DNA from: Acidobacteriaceae bacterium | GTDB lineage: Bacteria; Acidobacteriota; Terriglobia; Terriglobales; Acidobacteriaceae | Assembly: GCA_030041515.1 (NCBI GenBank) | Contig: JASHNS010000061.1 | Location: 1 to 36,509, forward strand | Direction of reading: 5' to 3' | Length of the DNA stretch: 36,509 bases | Shown: positions 26,919 to 34,936 of the stretch, piece after piece | Numbering within the stretch: the stretch's first letter is position 1 | Layout of the letters: every line of letters begins with the position of its first letter | Notes under the pieces: model-generated | Seen by the model: the letters and a program-made list of their open reading frames with translations, nothing else | What the model was told of the DNA's origin: nothing | Databases searched by the model: none | Made by a program: the position numbers and the translations under genes

Positions 26919-28025
26919 TCAGCTTCTCCACCGCAGCGTCACGGGTGCCTCCATCGGGTGTCGCATCGGTTCTCCTGTCCTGGCCGACTCCAGCCGCGCC
27001 TGCTTCAGCGCGAAGTACCACTTCGCCGGACGGTCCGCATCATCAATCAGCATCAGCGCGGGATCGTACTTCAGCCCCTGCGCCTGCTGGATCATCGTCA
27101 CCTGATCCTGCCGCACGAACATGTTTCCAAAGAGTTTCAGCACTGACGTCAGGAAAGGCACGCTATACAGCACGTTCCACGCCCCCACCACGTCAATGCG
27201 GCACGTCGTCGCCGTCACCGGCGTCACCGTCGTCAGGCTGGAAAACCACTTCTTCCCGGCCCGGATCGTTTCAATCCGCCGATTCGGCAGCACAAAGTCG
27301 ATCGTCGTCGCAATCGGCTCCCCATACACGCCCAGAAGCTTATACGGTGCGCTGTTCGCCGAGGGCGCATGGCTGGCCATGCGAAACCCCTGCGCTATCG
27401 GCTCAAAGCGCTTTTCCTTCTCGTGAATGCTGGCTTGCTTCCGCCACCACCACGACTGGTGGACAAACGGTCCGTGCGCCGGATCCATGAGCCCGATGAT
27501 CCCGTGATCCACGTTGCACGGCAAATCGGCCGTCAAATGCGCTCCACGAAATTTCTCACTGAATTTCGGCAGTTCCGGCACCGGCGGAAGCGCCGGGTCG
27601 CCCGCCCGCGCTCGTCCGGTCCCCGGCTCCGGCATATACACCCACGCATACCCGTCGCGTTCCTCGCACGGAAACGCTCCCGCATAAATTTTCGTCGGAT
27701 CCAGCGTGTCCTGGCTCGTCAGCGACGGAATCTCAACGCATTGCCCGCTCACCGGCTCGAAACCCCAGCCGTGGTATTTGCAGGTGAGCCTCTGCCCATC
27801 GAACCAGCCGCACGACAGCGGAATTCCCCGGTGCGGACAGTTGTCGCGCATGGCGAACAGCCGCCCATCCTCCCGTCGTCCCAGCACCATAGGGACGCCC
27901 ATCAGCAGCGCCGTCGCGAGCCTTTTCCCGCGCAGCCCTTCGCTGCGCATCGCCGGATACCAGTCGTTGTAGATCAGTGTCGCCGGCGTTCCGCCGGCAG
28001 GCGCGGAAACAGTATTCGTGGCCAT
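26919..28025 (-). CDS. Rieske non-heme iron oxygenase, alpha-type
   Basis: The 368-residue protein has a Rieske [2Fe-2S] domain with C63-x-H65 and C82-x2-H85 (CPHRG, CKYHGW). It is followed by a catalytic domain with the mononuclear iron site N171-x9-D181-x2-H184-x4-H189 (MDPAHGPFVHQ). This is the layout of aromatic-ring-hydroxylating dioxygenase and demethylase alpha subunits. No reductase, ferredoxin or beta subunit lies nearby, so electrons must come from elsewhere and the substrate cannot be inferred. The ATG at 28025 is chosen over an in-frame TTG at 28037. A conspicuous Trp-rich stretch (QSWWWRK) follows the iron-binding motif. Confidence 0.88.
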   Translation of the reverse strand: MATNTVSAPAGGTPATLIYNDWYPAMRSEGLRGKRLATALLMGVPMVLGRREDGRLFAMRDNCPHRGIPLSCGWFDGQRLTCKYHGWGFEPVSGQCVEIPSLTSQDTLDPTKIYAGAFPCEERDGYAWVYMPEPGTGRARAGDPALPPVPELPKFSEKFRGAHLTADLPCNVDHGIIGLMDPAHGPFVHQSWWWRKQASIHEKEKRFEPIAQGFRMASHAPSANSAPYKLLGVYGEPIATTIDFVLPNRRIETIRAGKKWFSSLTTVTPVTATTCRIDVVGAWNVLYSVPFLTSVLKLFGNMFVRQDQVTMIQQAQGLKYDPALMLIDDADRPAKWYFALKQARLESARTGEPMRHPMEAPVTLRWRS

Positions 28026-28092
28026 AAGGACGCGCAAAACCTGTTCCCACTATAGCCCGGCAGCCGCGCTCGCCAGAATGACGCCCCAAAGC

Positions 28093-28121
28093 AAAAAGCC
28101 CGCGGAATCTTTCCCGCGGGC
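28093..28121 (-). terminator. Intrinsic terminator after the DUF4142 gene
   Basis: GCCCGCGG, loop AATCTTTC, CCGCGGGC (28098-28121), with AAAAA at its left end that becomes TTTTT on the minus strand. It lies 38 bp beyond the stop of the DUF4142 gene and upstream of the Rieske gene. Confidence 0.9.
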
Positions 28122-28158
28122 CCTGTCTCTTCGATCATAGACCTTGATCCCTGGGTTC

Positions 28159-28683
28159 CTACTTCCCACCCTTCAGGAGCGCCTTCGCGCCATCCAGATG
28201 CTTCTCGAGCACCGGCAACGCATTCTGCGCGTACTGCTGGATTTGCGGGTTCGTCGCCGCGGTCGACTCCTTCTTGTAGATCGCGATCGCCTTCGTGTGC
28301 CCCGCGATCATCTCCTGAATATATTTGCGATCGAAGGCCTTCCCCTTCAGCTTCTGGAACGGCCCGATGATCGTGTCGTTGTTCTTTTTGTCGATCGCAT
28401 TCGGCACCGTCAGGTTCGCCTGCTGCGCCGCCGTCGCCAGGTTACCCATGTCCTGCGTGTGGTCCGTCACCAGACCCTGCGCGTAGTCCTTCACGTCCTG
28501 GGAACTGGCATTCGTCTGGGCCAGTTGTCCCAGATTCGCTTCCACCATATCGGTTTGTGCGGCGAAATCGACGAACTGCTGATCCGTCATCGCCGCCCCG
28601 GCCATCTTCGCCGAATGCTTTTGAGCCATCAGGGGCAGGCAGCACAGCGCCAGGCAGCAAACGCCGGCAATCATCCGTTTCAT
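28159..28683 (-). CDS. DUF4142 family secreted protein
   Basis: The 174-residue protein has a signal peptide (cleavage near PLMAQKHS) and then a helical DUF4142-type domain: TDQQFVDFAAQTDMVEANLG, SQDVKDYAQGLVTDHTQD, GKAFDRKYIQEMIAGHTKAI and the C-terminal ALPVLEKHLDGAKALL. DUF4142 proteins are ferritin-like in predicted fold and are usually periplasmic, with no established activity. The start at 28683 has GGAGG upstream. It has its own terminator, and a hairpin separates it from the clpB terminator, so it is probably a single-gene transcript. Its promoter should lie in the 172-bp gap 28684-28855, which also holds the palindrome CCAATATTGG (28780-28789). Confidence 0.88.
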   Translation of the reverse strand: MKRMIAGVCCLALCCLPLMAQKHSAKMAGAAMTDQQFVDFAAQTDMVEANLGQLAQTNASSQDVKDYAQGLVTDHTQDMGNLATAAQQANLTVPNAIDKKNNDTIIGPFQKLKGKAFDRKYIQEMIAGHTKAIAIYKKESTAATNPQIQQYAQNALPVLEKHLDGAKALLKGGK

Positions 28684-28855
28684 ATCATTTCCTCCACTCG
28701 AGATTAAGACTCCCGACGTTGTCGATGCGTTTTCGCGAAGCCGGGACGGTTGCGCGCCCGGCGCGGTTGCGTGGCCGTTCCAATATTGGCCATGGGCCCT
28801 CTTTCATCGATGCGGCCAGCCAAATTTCTGTGGCCTCAAGCCGCGAAATGTACGC

Positions 28856-28895
28856 CGCAAAAAGAAAGGCCCGCGGAATCTCTCCCGCGGGCCTT
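28856..28895 (-). terminator. Intrinsic terminator after clpB
   Basis: AAGGCCCGCGG, loop AATCTCTC, CCGCGGGCCTT (28866-28895). The minus strand then carries TTTCTTTTTG. It lies 33 bp past the clpB stop. It is almost the same hairpin as that at 28098-28121, differing mainly at one loop base and in flanks. Confidence 0.9.
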
Positions 28896-28927
28896 ATCCC
28901 CCTACACCCTATCCCCTACACCTGCCT

Positions 28928-31579
28928 TTACGCTTTCCCGATCGCCATGTGCTCCAGCGGAATCCCCGCCCGGCTCACCACTTCGAACCGCAGCGCGCCG
29001 GCCTTTCGGTCGCCTTCGATCCGCACGTGGTCCCCGTGCAGTACTTCGCCGTCCAGGATCTTCATCGCCAGCGGGTCCTGAATTAGCCGCTGGATCGCGC
29101 GCTTCAGCGGCCGCGCCCCGTACGCCTGGTCGTAGCCCGCCGTGAAAATCTGCTTTCGCGCTGCCTCGGTGAGCTCGATCGTGATGTGCCGGTCGGCCAG
29201 CAGCTTCTCCAGATCCTTCAGCCGCAGCTCCACAATCTTCGCCAGTTGCTCCTCGCCCAGCGGACGGAACACCACAATATCGTCCACCCGGTTCAGAAAC
29301 TCCGGGCGGAAATGTTCGCGCAGCATCTTCATCACGCTCTCGGTCGCATGAGCAAACGTCGTCTCGTCTTTCAGCGCGTCGGTCGACAAAAAACCCGCGC
29401 CGAGGTTCGACGTCATGATCAGCACCGTGTTCTTGAAGTCCACGGTACGCCCCTTCGCGTCCGTCAGCCGCCCGTCGTCCAGCACCTGCAGCAGCACGTT
29501 GAACACATCCGGATGCGCCTTCTCGATCTCGTCCAGCAGGATCACCGAATACGGCCGCCTCCGCACTGCCTCCGTCAGCTGGCCGCCTTCGTCGTAACCC
29601 ACGTACCCCGGAGGCGCGCCGATCATCCGCGCCACGGCATGCTTCTCCATGTATTCCGACATATCCAGCCGCACCATCGCCTGCTCGTCGTCGAAGAGAA
29701 ACTCCGCCAGCGCGCGAGCCGTCTCCGTCTTGCCCACGCCCGTCGGGCCCAGAAAGATGAACGACCCAATCGGCTTCTTCGGATCGCTCAGCCCCGCCCG
29801 CGATCGCCGGATCGCATTCGCCACGATGCTCAGCGCCGCATCCTGCCCGATCACCCGCTCGCGCAGACGCTCCTCCATCTGCACCAGTTTCTTTACCTCG
29901 CCTTCCAGCATCCGCGACACCGGAATGCCGGTCCACTTGCTCACAATCCGCGCGATATCCTCCTCGTCCACTTCTTCCTTCAGCATCCGTGGCGTGCCGC
30001 TGGTCCCGTCCTGCGCCGCATTCAGCTGCTTCAGCTCTGCTTCCAGCTTCGGCAGCTCGCCATACTGAATCTGCGCCGCCCGCTCCAGATTCCCCCGCCG
30101 TGTCTGCTCCTCGGCCTCAAACCGGAGTGTCTCGATCTGCTTCTTGAGGTCGCTCAGCCGGGTGATCGCCTCGCGCTCCTTTTGCCAGCGAGCGCGCAAC
30201 GCGGTCGACTTCTCTCGCAGTTGCGCCACCTCCCGCTCCACCTGCTCCAGCCGCCCCCTGGAGTTTGGATCGCTCTCGCGCTTCAGCGCCGTCCGCTCGA
30301 TCTCCAGTGACGTCGCCTCGCGCTCCAGCTCATCGATCTCCTGCGGTACGCTCCCGATCTGGATCGCCAGCGAAGCCGCCGCCTCATCCACCAGATCGAT
30401 CGCCTTGTCTGGCAGGAACCGGTCCGAAATGTACCGGTGCGACAATGTCGCCGCGGCCACAATTGCCGAGTCGCGAATCCGTACCTTGTGATGCGCTTCG
30501 TACCGTTCCTTCAGCCCGCGCAGAATCGCAATCGTGTCCTCGACGTTCGGCTCGCCCACGTAGACGATCTGGAACCGCCGCTCCAGCGCCGCGTCCTTCT
30601 CGATGTATTTCTTGTATTCGTTCAGCGTGGTCGCGCCAATCGCGCGCAGCTCGCCGCGCGCCAGAGCCGGCTTCAGCATGTTGCTGGCGTCGATCGCACC
30701 CTCCGCCGCGCCCGCCCCAACGAGCGTATGCAGCTCGTCGATGAACAGCACGATCTGCCCGTTCGACTCCTCAATCTCTTTCAGCACCGCCTTCAGCCGG
30801 TCCTCAAATTCGCCGCGATACTTCGCCCCCGCCAGCATCGATCCCAGATCCAGCGCGATCACCCGCTTGTCGCGCAGTACATCGGGCACATCCCCGTGCA
30901 CGATCCTCCGCGCCAGTCCCTCCACAATCGCCGTCTTGCCCACGCCCGGCTCGCCAATCAGCACCGGGTTGTTCTTCGTCCGCCGCGAAAGCACCTGGAT
31001 CACGCGCCGAATCTCTTCATCACGCCCGATCACCGGATCCAGCTTGCCGCGCCGCGCCAGCTCCGTCAGATCCTTCGCGTATTTCTCCAGCGCCTGGTAC
31101 TTCGCTTCGGGATTCTGGTCAGTCACCCGCTGGCTCCCGCGCACGCTGGCCAGCGACTTCAGCACCGCGTCATGCGTCGCCCCCATCGACGCCAGCAGCA
31201 ACTGCCCGCCATCGTTCTTCTGCCGCGTCAGCGCCAGCAGCAAATGCTCGGTCGAGACGTACTCGTCCCTGAATTGCTCCGCCTCTTTGAACGCCTGATC
31301 GAAGACCTGGTTCAGCGCATTCGATGCCCCCGGCTGCGCCGCGCCCCCGCTCACCTTGGGCAGCTGGTTCACCGCCTCCTGCGCCCGCGCCTCCAGTCGA
31401 TCGGTCGCCACTCCGACCTTGTCCAGCACCGCCGGGATCACGCCTTCCTTGTCCGCCAGCAACACCACCAGCAAATGCAGCGGCAGGATCTCCGGGTTGC
31501 CGTTCTCCGCCGCAAGCTGGCTGGCACTCTGCACCGCCTCCTGCGACTTCACCGTAAATTTGTCCCAACGAATCGCCAT
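28928..31579 (-). CDS. clpB: ATP-dependent disaggregase ClpB
   Basis: ClpB hexamers, with DnaK, extract polypeptides from aggregates. The 883-residue protein has a Clp N-domain (about 1-150), AAA1 with Walker A GEPGVGKT (209-216) and Walker B VLFIDE (277-282), the coiled-coil M-domain (about 412-535; it distinguishes ClpB from ClpA), and AAA2 with Walker A GPTGVGKT (611-618). The ATG at 31579 has TGAGG six bases upstream. The gene follows hsp20 on the same strand, past a terminator, so they are neighbours of linked function but can be transcribed separately. The first codons match those of hsp20 closely (see findings). Confidence 0.98.
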   Translation of the reverse strand: MAIRWDKFTVKSQEAVQSASQLAAENGNPEILPLHLLVVLLADKEGVIPAVLDKVGVATDRLEARAQEAVNQLPKVSGGAAQPGASNALNQVFDQAFKEAEQFRDEYVSTEHLLLALTRQKNDGGQLLLASMGATHDAVLKSLASVRGSQRVTDQNPEAKYQALEKYAKDLTELARRGKLDPVIGRDEEIRRVIQVLSRRTKNNPVLIGEPGVGKTAIVEGLARRIVHGDVPDVLRDKRVIALDLGSMLAGAKYRGEFEDRLKAVLKEIEESNGQIVLFIDELHTLVGAGAAEGAIDASNMLKPALARGELRAIGATTLNEYKKYIEKDAALERRFQIVYVGEPNVEDTIAILRGLKERYEAHHKVRIRDSAIVAAATLSHRYISDRFLPDKAIDLVDEAAASLAIQIGSVPQEIDELEREATSLEIERTALKRESDPNSRGRLEQVEREVAQLREKSTALRARWQKEREAITRLSDLKKQIETLRFEAEEQTRRGNLERAAQIQYGELPKLEAELKQLNAAQDGTSGTPRMLKEEVDEEDIARIVSKWTGIPVSRMLEGEVKKLVQMEERLRERVIGQDAALSIVANAIRRSRAGLSDPKKPIGSFIFLGPTGVGKTETARALAEFLFDDEQAMVRLDMSEYMEKHAVARMIGAPPGYVGYDEGGQLTEAVRRRPYSVILLDEIEKAHPDVFNVLLQVLDDGRLTDAKGRTVDFKNTVLIMTSNLGAGFLSTDALKDETTFAHATESVMKMLREHFRPEFLNRVDDIVVFRPLGEEQLAKIVELRLKDLEKLLADRHITIELTEAARKQIFTAGYDQAYGARPLKRAIQRLIQDPLAMKILDGEVLHGDHVRIEGDRKAGALRFEVVSRAGIPLEHMAIGKA

Positions 31580-31641
31580 GAAAACCTCAGTCCCCGGCGT
31601 TCAGCAGCCAGCGACAAGCAACCACCTAAATTCTGCGCCTG

Positions 31642-31672
31642 AAAAACAGCGGGAGGGTATCCCCTCCCGCAA
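31642..31672 (-). terminator. Intrinsic terminator between hsp20 and clpB
   Basis: GCGGGAGGG, loop TATC, CCCTCCCGC (31649-31670) is a perfect nine-pair stem. On the minus strand it is followed by TGTTTTTC. It lies 53 bp beyond the hsp20 stop. Readthrough would give an hsp20-clpB transcript; the remaining clpB leader is about 65 nt. Confidence 0.85.
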
Positions 31673-31724
31673 AGAACAGTTTCAAGCTCATTCGGCGCGA
31701 AGCGCGCCCGCCGTCCGGCCACGA

Positions 31725-32210
31725 CTACGCTGCCGGCTTCACTTCCTTCTTGCCACCCTCGATCTGACCCTTGCCGAGTTCCACTTTGATCTGCTTCGGC
31801 TTGGCTTCGGGCCGCTTCTCCAGCTCCAGCTTCAGCACGCCCGCGTCGTAGCTGGCCTTCACGCCCTCCGGATTCACCGTGTTTGGCACCGTAAACGACC
31901 GGTAGAAGCTGCCGTAGCGCCGCTCGATTCGATGGAAGTTCTCTTCCTTCTCTTCCTTCTCGAATTTGCGCTCGCCACGAACGGTCAGCACATTGTTCTC
32001 CATCTGGATGTCCAGGTCGCTCTCCTGCATACCCGGCACTTCCAGCTTCAGGACGATCTTGTGCTCGTCCTCATAGATGTCCACCGGCGGCACAAACGCC
32101 GCCGTCGACAGCGCGTCGCCCTCGCCGCGGTTGTACTCCTGGAACAGCGAGTTCATGCGGTTCTGCAACGCCAGTACGTCACGAAATGGATCCCAACGAG
32201 TAATCGCCAT
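31725..32210 (-). CDS. Small heat-shock protein, Hsp20/alpha-crystallin
   Basis: A holdase chaperone that binds unfolded proteins and passes them to DnaK/ClpB. The 161-residue protein has the short N-arm MAITRWDPFRDV, the alpha-crystallin domain (about 42-135) with VDIYEDEHKIVLKLEVPGM and NVLTVRGERKFEKEE, the YGSFYRSFTVPNTV and GVLKLELEKRPEA motifs, and a C-terminal extension ending in a Lys-rich tail. The ATG at 32210 is preceded by GGAGGGG, which decides the start. An IxI-type motif in the tail, QIKVEL, fits the family. The leader can fold over the ribosome-binding site (separate entry). Confidence 0.95.
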   Translation of the reverse strand: MAITRWDPFRDVLALQNRMNSLFQEYNRGEGDALSTAAFVPPVDIYEDEHKIVLKLEVPGMQESDLDIQMENNVLTVRGERKFEKEEKEENFHRIERRYGSFYRSFTVPNTVNPEGVKASYDAGVLKLELEKRPEAKPKQIKVELGKGQIEGGKKEVKPAA

Positions 32211-32237
32211 GGTTTTACCCCTCCATACGGAAGAAGA
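32211..32237 (-). promoter_or_regulatory. Candidate RNA thermometer in the hsp20 leader
   Basis: On the minus strand, TTCTTCC (32235-32229) can pair with GGAGGGG (32224-32218) across the loop GTAT. The seven pairs include three G-U wobbles and cover the entire Shine-Dalgarno, seven bases before the ATG. Many bacterial hsp20 genes are controlled by such heat-melted hairpins (ROSE and fourU types). This one has neither the exact ROSE consensus nor four consecutive U residues, so it is a candidate by structure only. Confidence 0.5.
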
Positions 32238-32477
32238 TTTTTTTTGACAGGGAGACCGGCCACCGCCAGCCCTCACACCCATCTGATGCAACTATAGCAC
32301 AAAATATTCATAAAATATGAGTGTGTTAATGGCATATTTTAAAAATTCAGTCAAATCACTGATATGCTTACGCTTGCAGCCGGAACAGCGCCCTCCCCGC
32401 TCCACAAACCCCTCCCGCTCCTTCTCCCTGCAGCTCTCCGAGCCTTCGACCGATAACTCCTCACAGAGGCGGCCATC

Positions 32478-32509
32478 GCCTCGATGACGCTGCTCTGCGG
32501 CATCGAGGC
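32478..32509 (+). other. Stable hairpin upstream of the PAS-GGDEF-EAL gene
   Basis: GCCTCGATG (32478-32486) pairs perfectly with CATCGAGGC (32501-32509). Inside, CGC (32488-32490) pairs with GCG (32497-32499) around a six-base loop. No T-run follows, so it is not an intrinsic terminator. It sits eight bases before the CRP-like site. It could be an mRNA leader structure or a DNA dyad. Confidence 0.45.
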
Positions 32510-32517
32510 GAGGCACT

Positions 32518-32533
32518 TGTGACCTCCGTCACA
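32518..32533. promoter_or_regulatory. CRP-like palindrome before the PAS-GGDEF-EAL gene
   Basis: TGTGA-CCTCCG-TCACA matches the TGTGA-N6-TCACA core of CRP/FNR-family sites with no mismatch. It is centred about 38 bp before the ATG at 32564. Confidence 0.6.
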
Positions 32534-32563
32534 CCGCCCGCACGCGCGATCTGGCAAACCTGA

Positions 32564-34738
32564 ATGATGCCCCCTGGCGACGACAGCGCGAGTGACGTTC
32601 GACCATCCGGCGATCCAGTCTCGCAACCCTGTGCCGACAGCCAGTATCAGCTCCTCTTCGACTGCAATCCCATCCCCATGTGGGTCTTCGATCGCAGGAC
32701 TCTCCGCTTCCTCGACGTCAACGAAGCCGCCGTTCGCCAATATGGATACACGCGCGCCGAGTTCCTCGCCATGTCCATCCTCGACATCCGCCCGCCGGAA
32801 ACCGCTCCCGACGTCGTCGTCGATGTCGCCAGGCGCGTGCACGGTCTCCAGGAACCCGGCTCCTGGATTCATCGCCGCAAGGATGGCACCGACCTCGACG
32901 TCGACATCGTTTGCCACGACCTCATCTTCCAGGGCGTCGACGCTCTCCTCGTCGCCGCTCACGACGTCACCGCGCGCAATCAGGCCCAGCGCGCCGCCCG
33001 CCAGGCCGAAGAGAATTACCGCTCCATCTTTGAAAACGCCGTCATCGGCATCTTCCAGCACAGCGCGGATGGCCGCGTTCTCAGCGTCAATCCCGCCCTG
33101 GCTCATTTGCATGGCTACGATTCCCCCGAGCACCTCTGCGCTGAAGTCTCCAACATCGCGGCTCAGCTCTTTGTCCATCCCGAACGCATGGCGGAGTTGG
33201 CCCGCGCCGCCGAACACGGCATCGTACGCAACGCTGAGGTGGAGCTTTACCGGCGCGACCGCAGCCGCATCTGGGTCCTGGTCAACCTGCGTTCCGTGCG
33301 CGACGGCGAAGGCAATCCGGTGTACGAGGGCACCGCCGAGGACATCACCGATCGCAAAGCCGCGGAAGCCCAGGTCCGCTTCCTCGCCTGGCACGATGCG
33401 CTCACCGGCCTCCCCAATCGCGCCCTCTTTGTCGACCGCCTGGAGACGAACCTCGCCGCCACCGCACGCAGCCAACAGAAGGCTGCCGTCCTCTTCCTTG
33501 ACCTCGACCGCTTCAAGAACATCAATGACTCACTCGGCCACTCTGTCGGCGACCAGCTCTTGCAGGCCGTGGCCGCGCGCTTCCGCGAATCCCTTCGCAC
33601 CGTCGACACTGTCGCTCGCCTCGGTGGCGACGAGTTTCTCGCTCTTCTCCCGGACATCGCGTCCGCCGCCGACGCCGAACAGGCCGCGCGCCGCATTCTG
33701 GAAGCCATCGCCCGCCCGTTTTCCATCCGCAATCATCGCCTCGCCTGCAGCTGCAGCATCGGCATCGCCCTCTTTCCCGACCACGGTCCCGACGGCGAAA
33801 CCCTTATCCGCAACGCCGACGCCGCCATGTATTCCGCCAAGGAAATGGGCAGCAGCCGCATCCGCTTCTTCACCCGGGAAATGAGTCAGCGCGCCTCCCG
33901 CCAGTTCAGCCTGGAAAACAATCTCCGCGCCGCCCTCGACACCTCCCAGTTCTCCCTCGTCTACCAGCCGCAGAGAAACCTCGCCACCGGCGCTGTCGTC
34001 GGGATGGAAGCCCTCCTGCGCTGGCAGCATCCCACTCTCGGCCCCGTCTCGCCCGATGACTTCATCCCCGTGGCCGAGTCCAGCGGCCTCATTCTCCCCA
34101 TCGGCGAATGGGTCCTCCTCACCGCCTGTTCCCTCCTGCGCCAGTGGCAGCGGGAAGGCCGGCCCGTCATCCCCGTTTCCGTCAATGTCTCCGCCGTGCA
34201 GTTTCGCCATCAGGATTTCTGTTCCCTCATCCGCTCCGTCCTCAGGGAAACTGAGCTTTCCCCGCGCCTGCTCGAACTCGAGCTCACCGAAAGCGTGCTG
34301 CTCTCCAACGCCGATGTGATGACCTCCGTCCTTGAAGAACTGCAGAACATGGGCGTCACCCTCGCCATCGACGACTTCGGCACCGGCTACTCCAGCCTCA
34401 GCTATCTCAGGCAACTCCGCGCCTCCCGCCTCAAGATCGATCGCTCCTTCGTGCGTGACCTCGCCACCGACCCCGACGACGCTGCCATCACCGCCGCCAT
34501 CATCGGCATGGCAAAGAGCCTCAACATGAGAGTCCTTGCCGAAGGCGTCGAAACCGAGGCTCAGGTCGAATTCCTGCGCCGCCATCGCTGCGACGAAATT
34601 CAGGGATATTACTTCAGCCGGCCGCTTCCCGCCTCCCAACTCGCTGCCTTCCTCCTCGCTGCCGGCATCCGCTGCGCCGACACCCCCGTTCCGCATCCCT
34701 CCCCGGACCTGACTTCCCCCGCATTTCCTGTGCCGTAG
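32564..34738 (+). CDS. PAS-PAS-GGDEF-EAL cyclic-di-GMP enzyme
   Basis: The 724-residue soluble protein has two PAS sensory domains (about 28-138 and 152-262), a GGDEF diguanylate cyclase domain (about 275-435) and an EAL phosphodiesterase domain (about 450-695). The cyclase signature GGDEF (354-358) is intact and is preceded at the correct distance by the inhibitory I-site R-T-V-D (345-348). In the EAL domain EALLRW (482-487), NVSAVQF, ELTESVLL and DDFGTGYSS (603-611) are all present. Both activities are therefore plausible and the PAS domains may decide which prevails. No membrane segment or signal peptide is present. Start is ATG at 32564 (a second ATG follows at once); no strong Shine-Dalgarno. 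Confidence 0.95.
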   Translation: MMPPGDDSASDVRPSGDPVSQPCADSQYQLLFDCNPIPMWVFDRRTLRFLDVNEAAVRQYGYTRAEFLAMSILDIRPPETAPDVVVDVARRVHGLQEPGSWIHRRKDGTDLDVDIVCHDLIFQGVDALLVAAHDVTARNQAQRAARQAEENYRSIFENAVIGIFQHSADGRVLSVNPALAHLHGYDSPEHLCAEVSNIAAQLFVHPERMAELARAAEHGIVRNAEVELYRRDRSRIWVLVNLRSVRDGEGNPVYEGTAEDITDRKAAEAQVRFLAWHDALTGLPNRALFVDRLETNLAATARSQQKAAVLFLDLDRFKNINDSLGHSVGDQLLQAVAARFRESLRTVDTVARLGGDEFLALLPDIASAADAEQAARRILEAIARPFSIRNHRLACSCSIGIALFPDHGPDGETLIRNADAAMYSAKEMGSSRIRFFTREMSQRASRQFSLENNLRAALDTSQFSLVYQPQRNLATGAVVGMEALLRWQHPTLGPVSPDDFIPVAESSGLILPIGEWVLLTACSLLRQWQREGRPVIPVSVNVSAVQFRHQDFCSLIRSVLRETELSPRLLELELTESVLLSNADVMTSVLEELQNMGVTLAIDDFGTGYSSLSYLRQLRASRLKIDRSFVRDLATDPDDAAITAAIIGMAKSLNMRVLAEGVETEAQVEFLRRHRCDEIQGYYFSRPLPASQLAAFLLAAGIRCADTPVPHPSPDLTSPAFPVP

Positions 34739-34743
34739 CCGCT

Positions 34744-34759
34744 TGTGTCCGCCGTCACA
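34744..34759. promoter_or_regulatory. CRP-like palindrome upstream of ppdK (distal)
   Basis: TGTGT-CCGCCG-TCACA differs from the TGTGA-N6-TCACA core at one base. The surrounding 18 bases are nearly the same as those of the site at 32518-32533, with CTTGTG, CCGTCACA and their spacing retained. Confidence 0.5.
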
Positions 34760-34777
34760 ATCTTCTCCCGGGACATC

Positions 34778-34793
34778 TGTGACGCTCACCACA
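34778..34793. promoter_or_regulatory. CRP-like half-palindrome upstream of ppdK (proximal)
   Basis: TGTGA-CGCTCA-CCACA differs from the CRP core at one base. It is 34 bp, about three helical turns, from the distal site. AT-rich bases 34815-34828 downstream (AACAATAATT) could contain the -10 element. Confidence 0.4.
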
Positions 34794-34936
34794 TACAGGC
34801 ATCTCTCTGCCAATCAACAATAATTCCGTTTCCAGATTGCGGCTGGCCGTCCGCGGCCTCTTCCGGCCAGCACCGCAACGCCTACGACGCAGCCCAAAAT
34901 TTCACGCCTTTTCCCGCGGCAGAACGGAGATCCCAA

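Larger units (their letters stand above)
32238..32563. promoter_or_regulatory. hsp20 / cyclic-di-GMP enzyme divergent region
   Basis: The gap between the two divergent start codons is 353 bp. Bases 32291-32370 are AT-rich and contain minus-strand TATAGT (32296-32291), a good -10 for hsp20 about 80 bp from its start, though no clear -35 is seen. Nearer the plus-strand gene lie a hairpin (32478-32509) and a CRP-like palindrome (32518-32533). I see no CIRCE or HAIR heat-shock operator and no additional ORF with support. Confidence 0.45.

Noticed and set aside
32290-32330. CIRCE heat-shock operator near hsp20
   Set aside because: Fragments like TAGCAC and GAGTG occur but the arms are imperfect and 18 bases apart instead of nine.
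32211-32563. Cyclic-di-GMP riboswitch before the GGDEF-EAL gene
   Set aside because: No match by eye to the conserved core of class I or II aptamers; only a simple hairpin is present.
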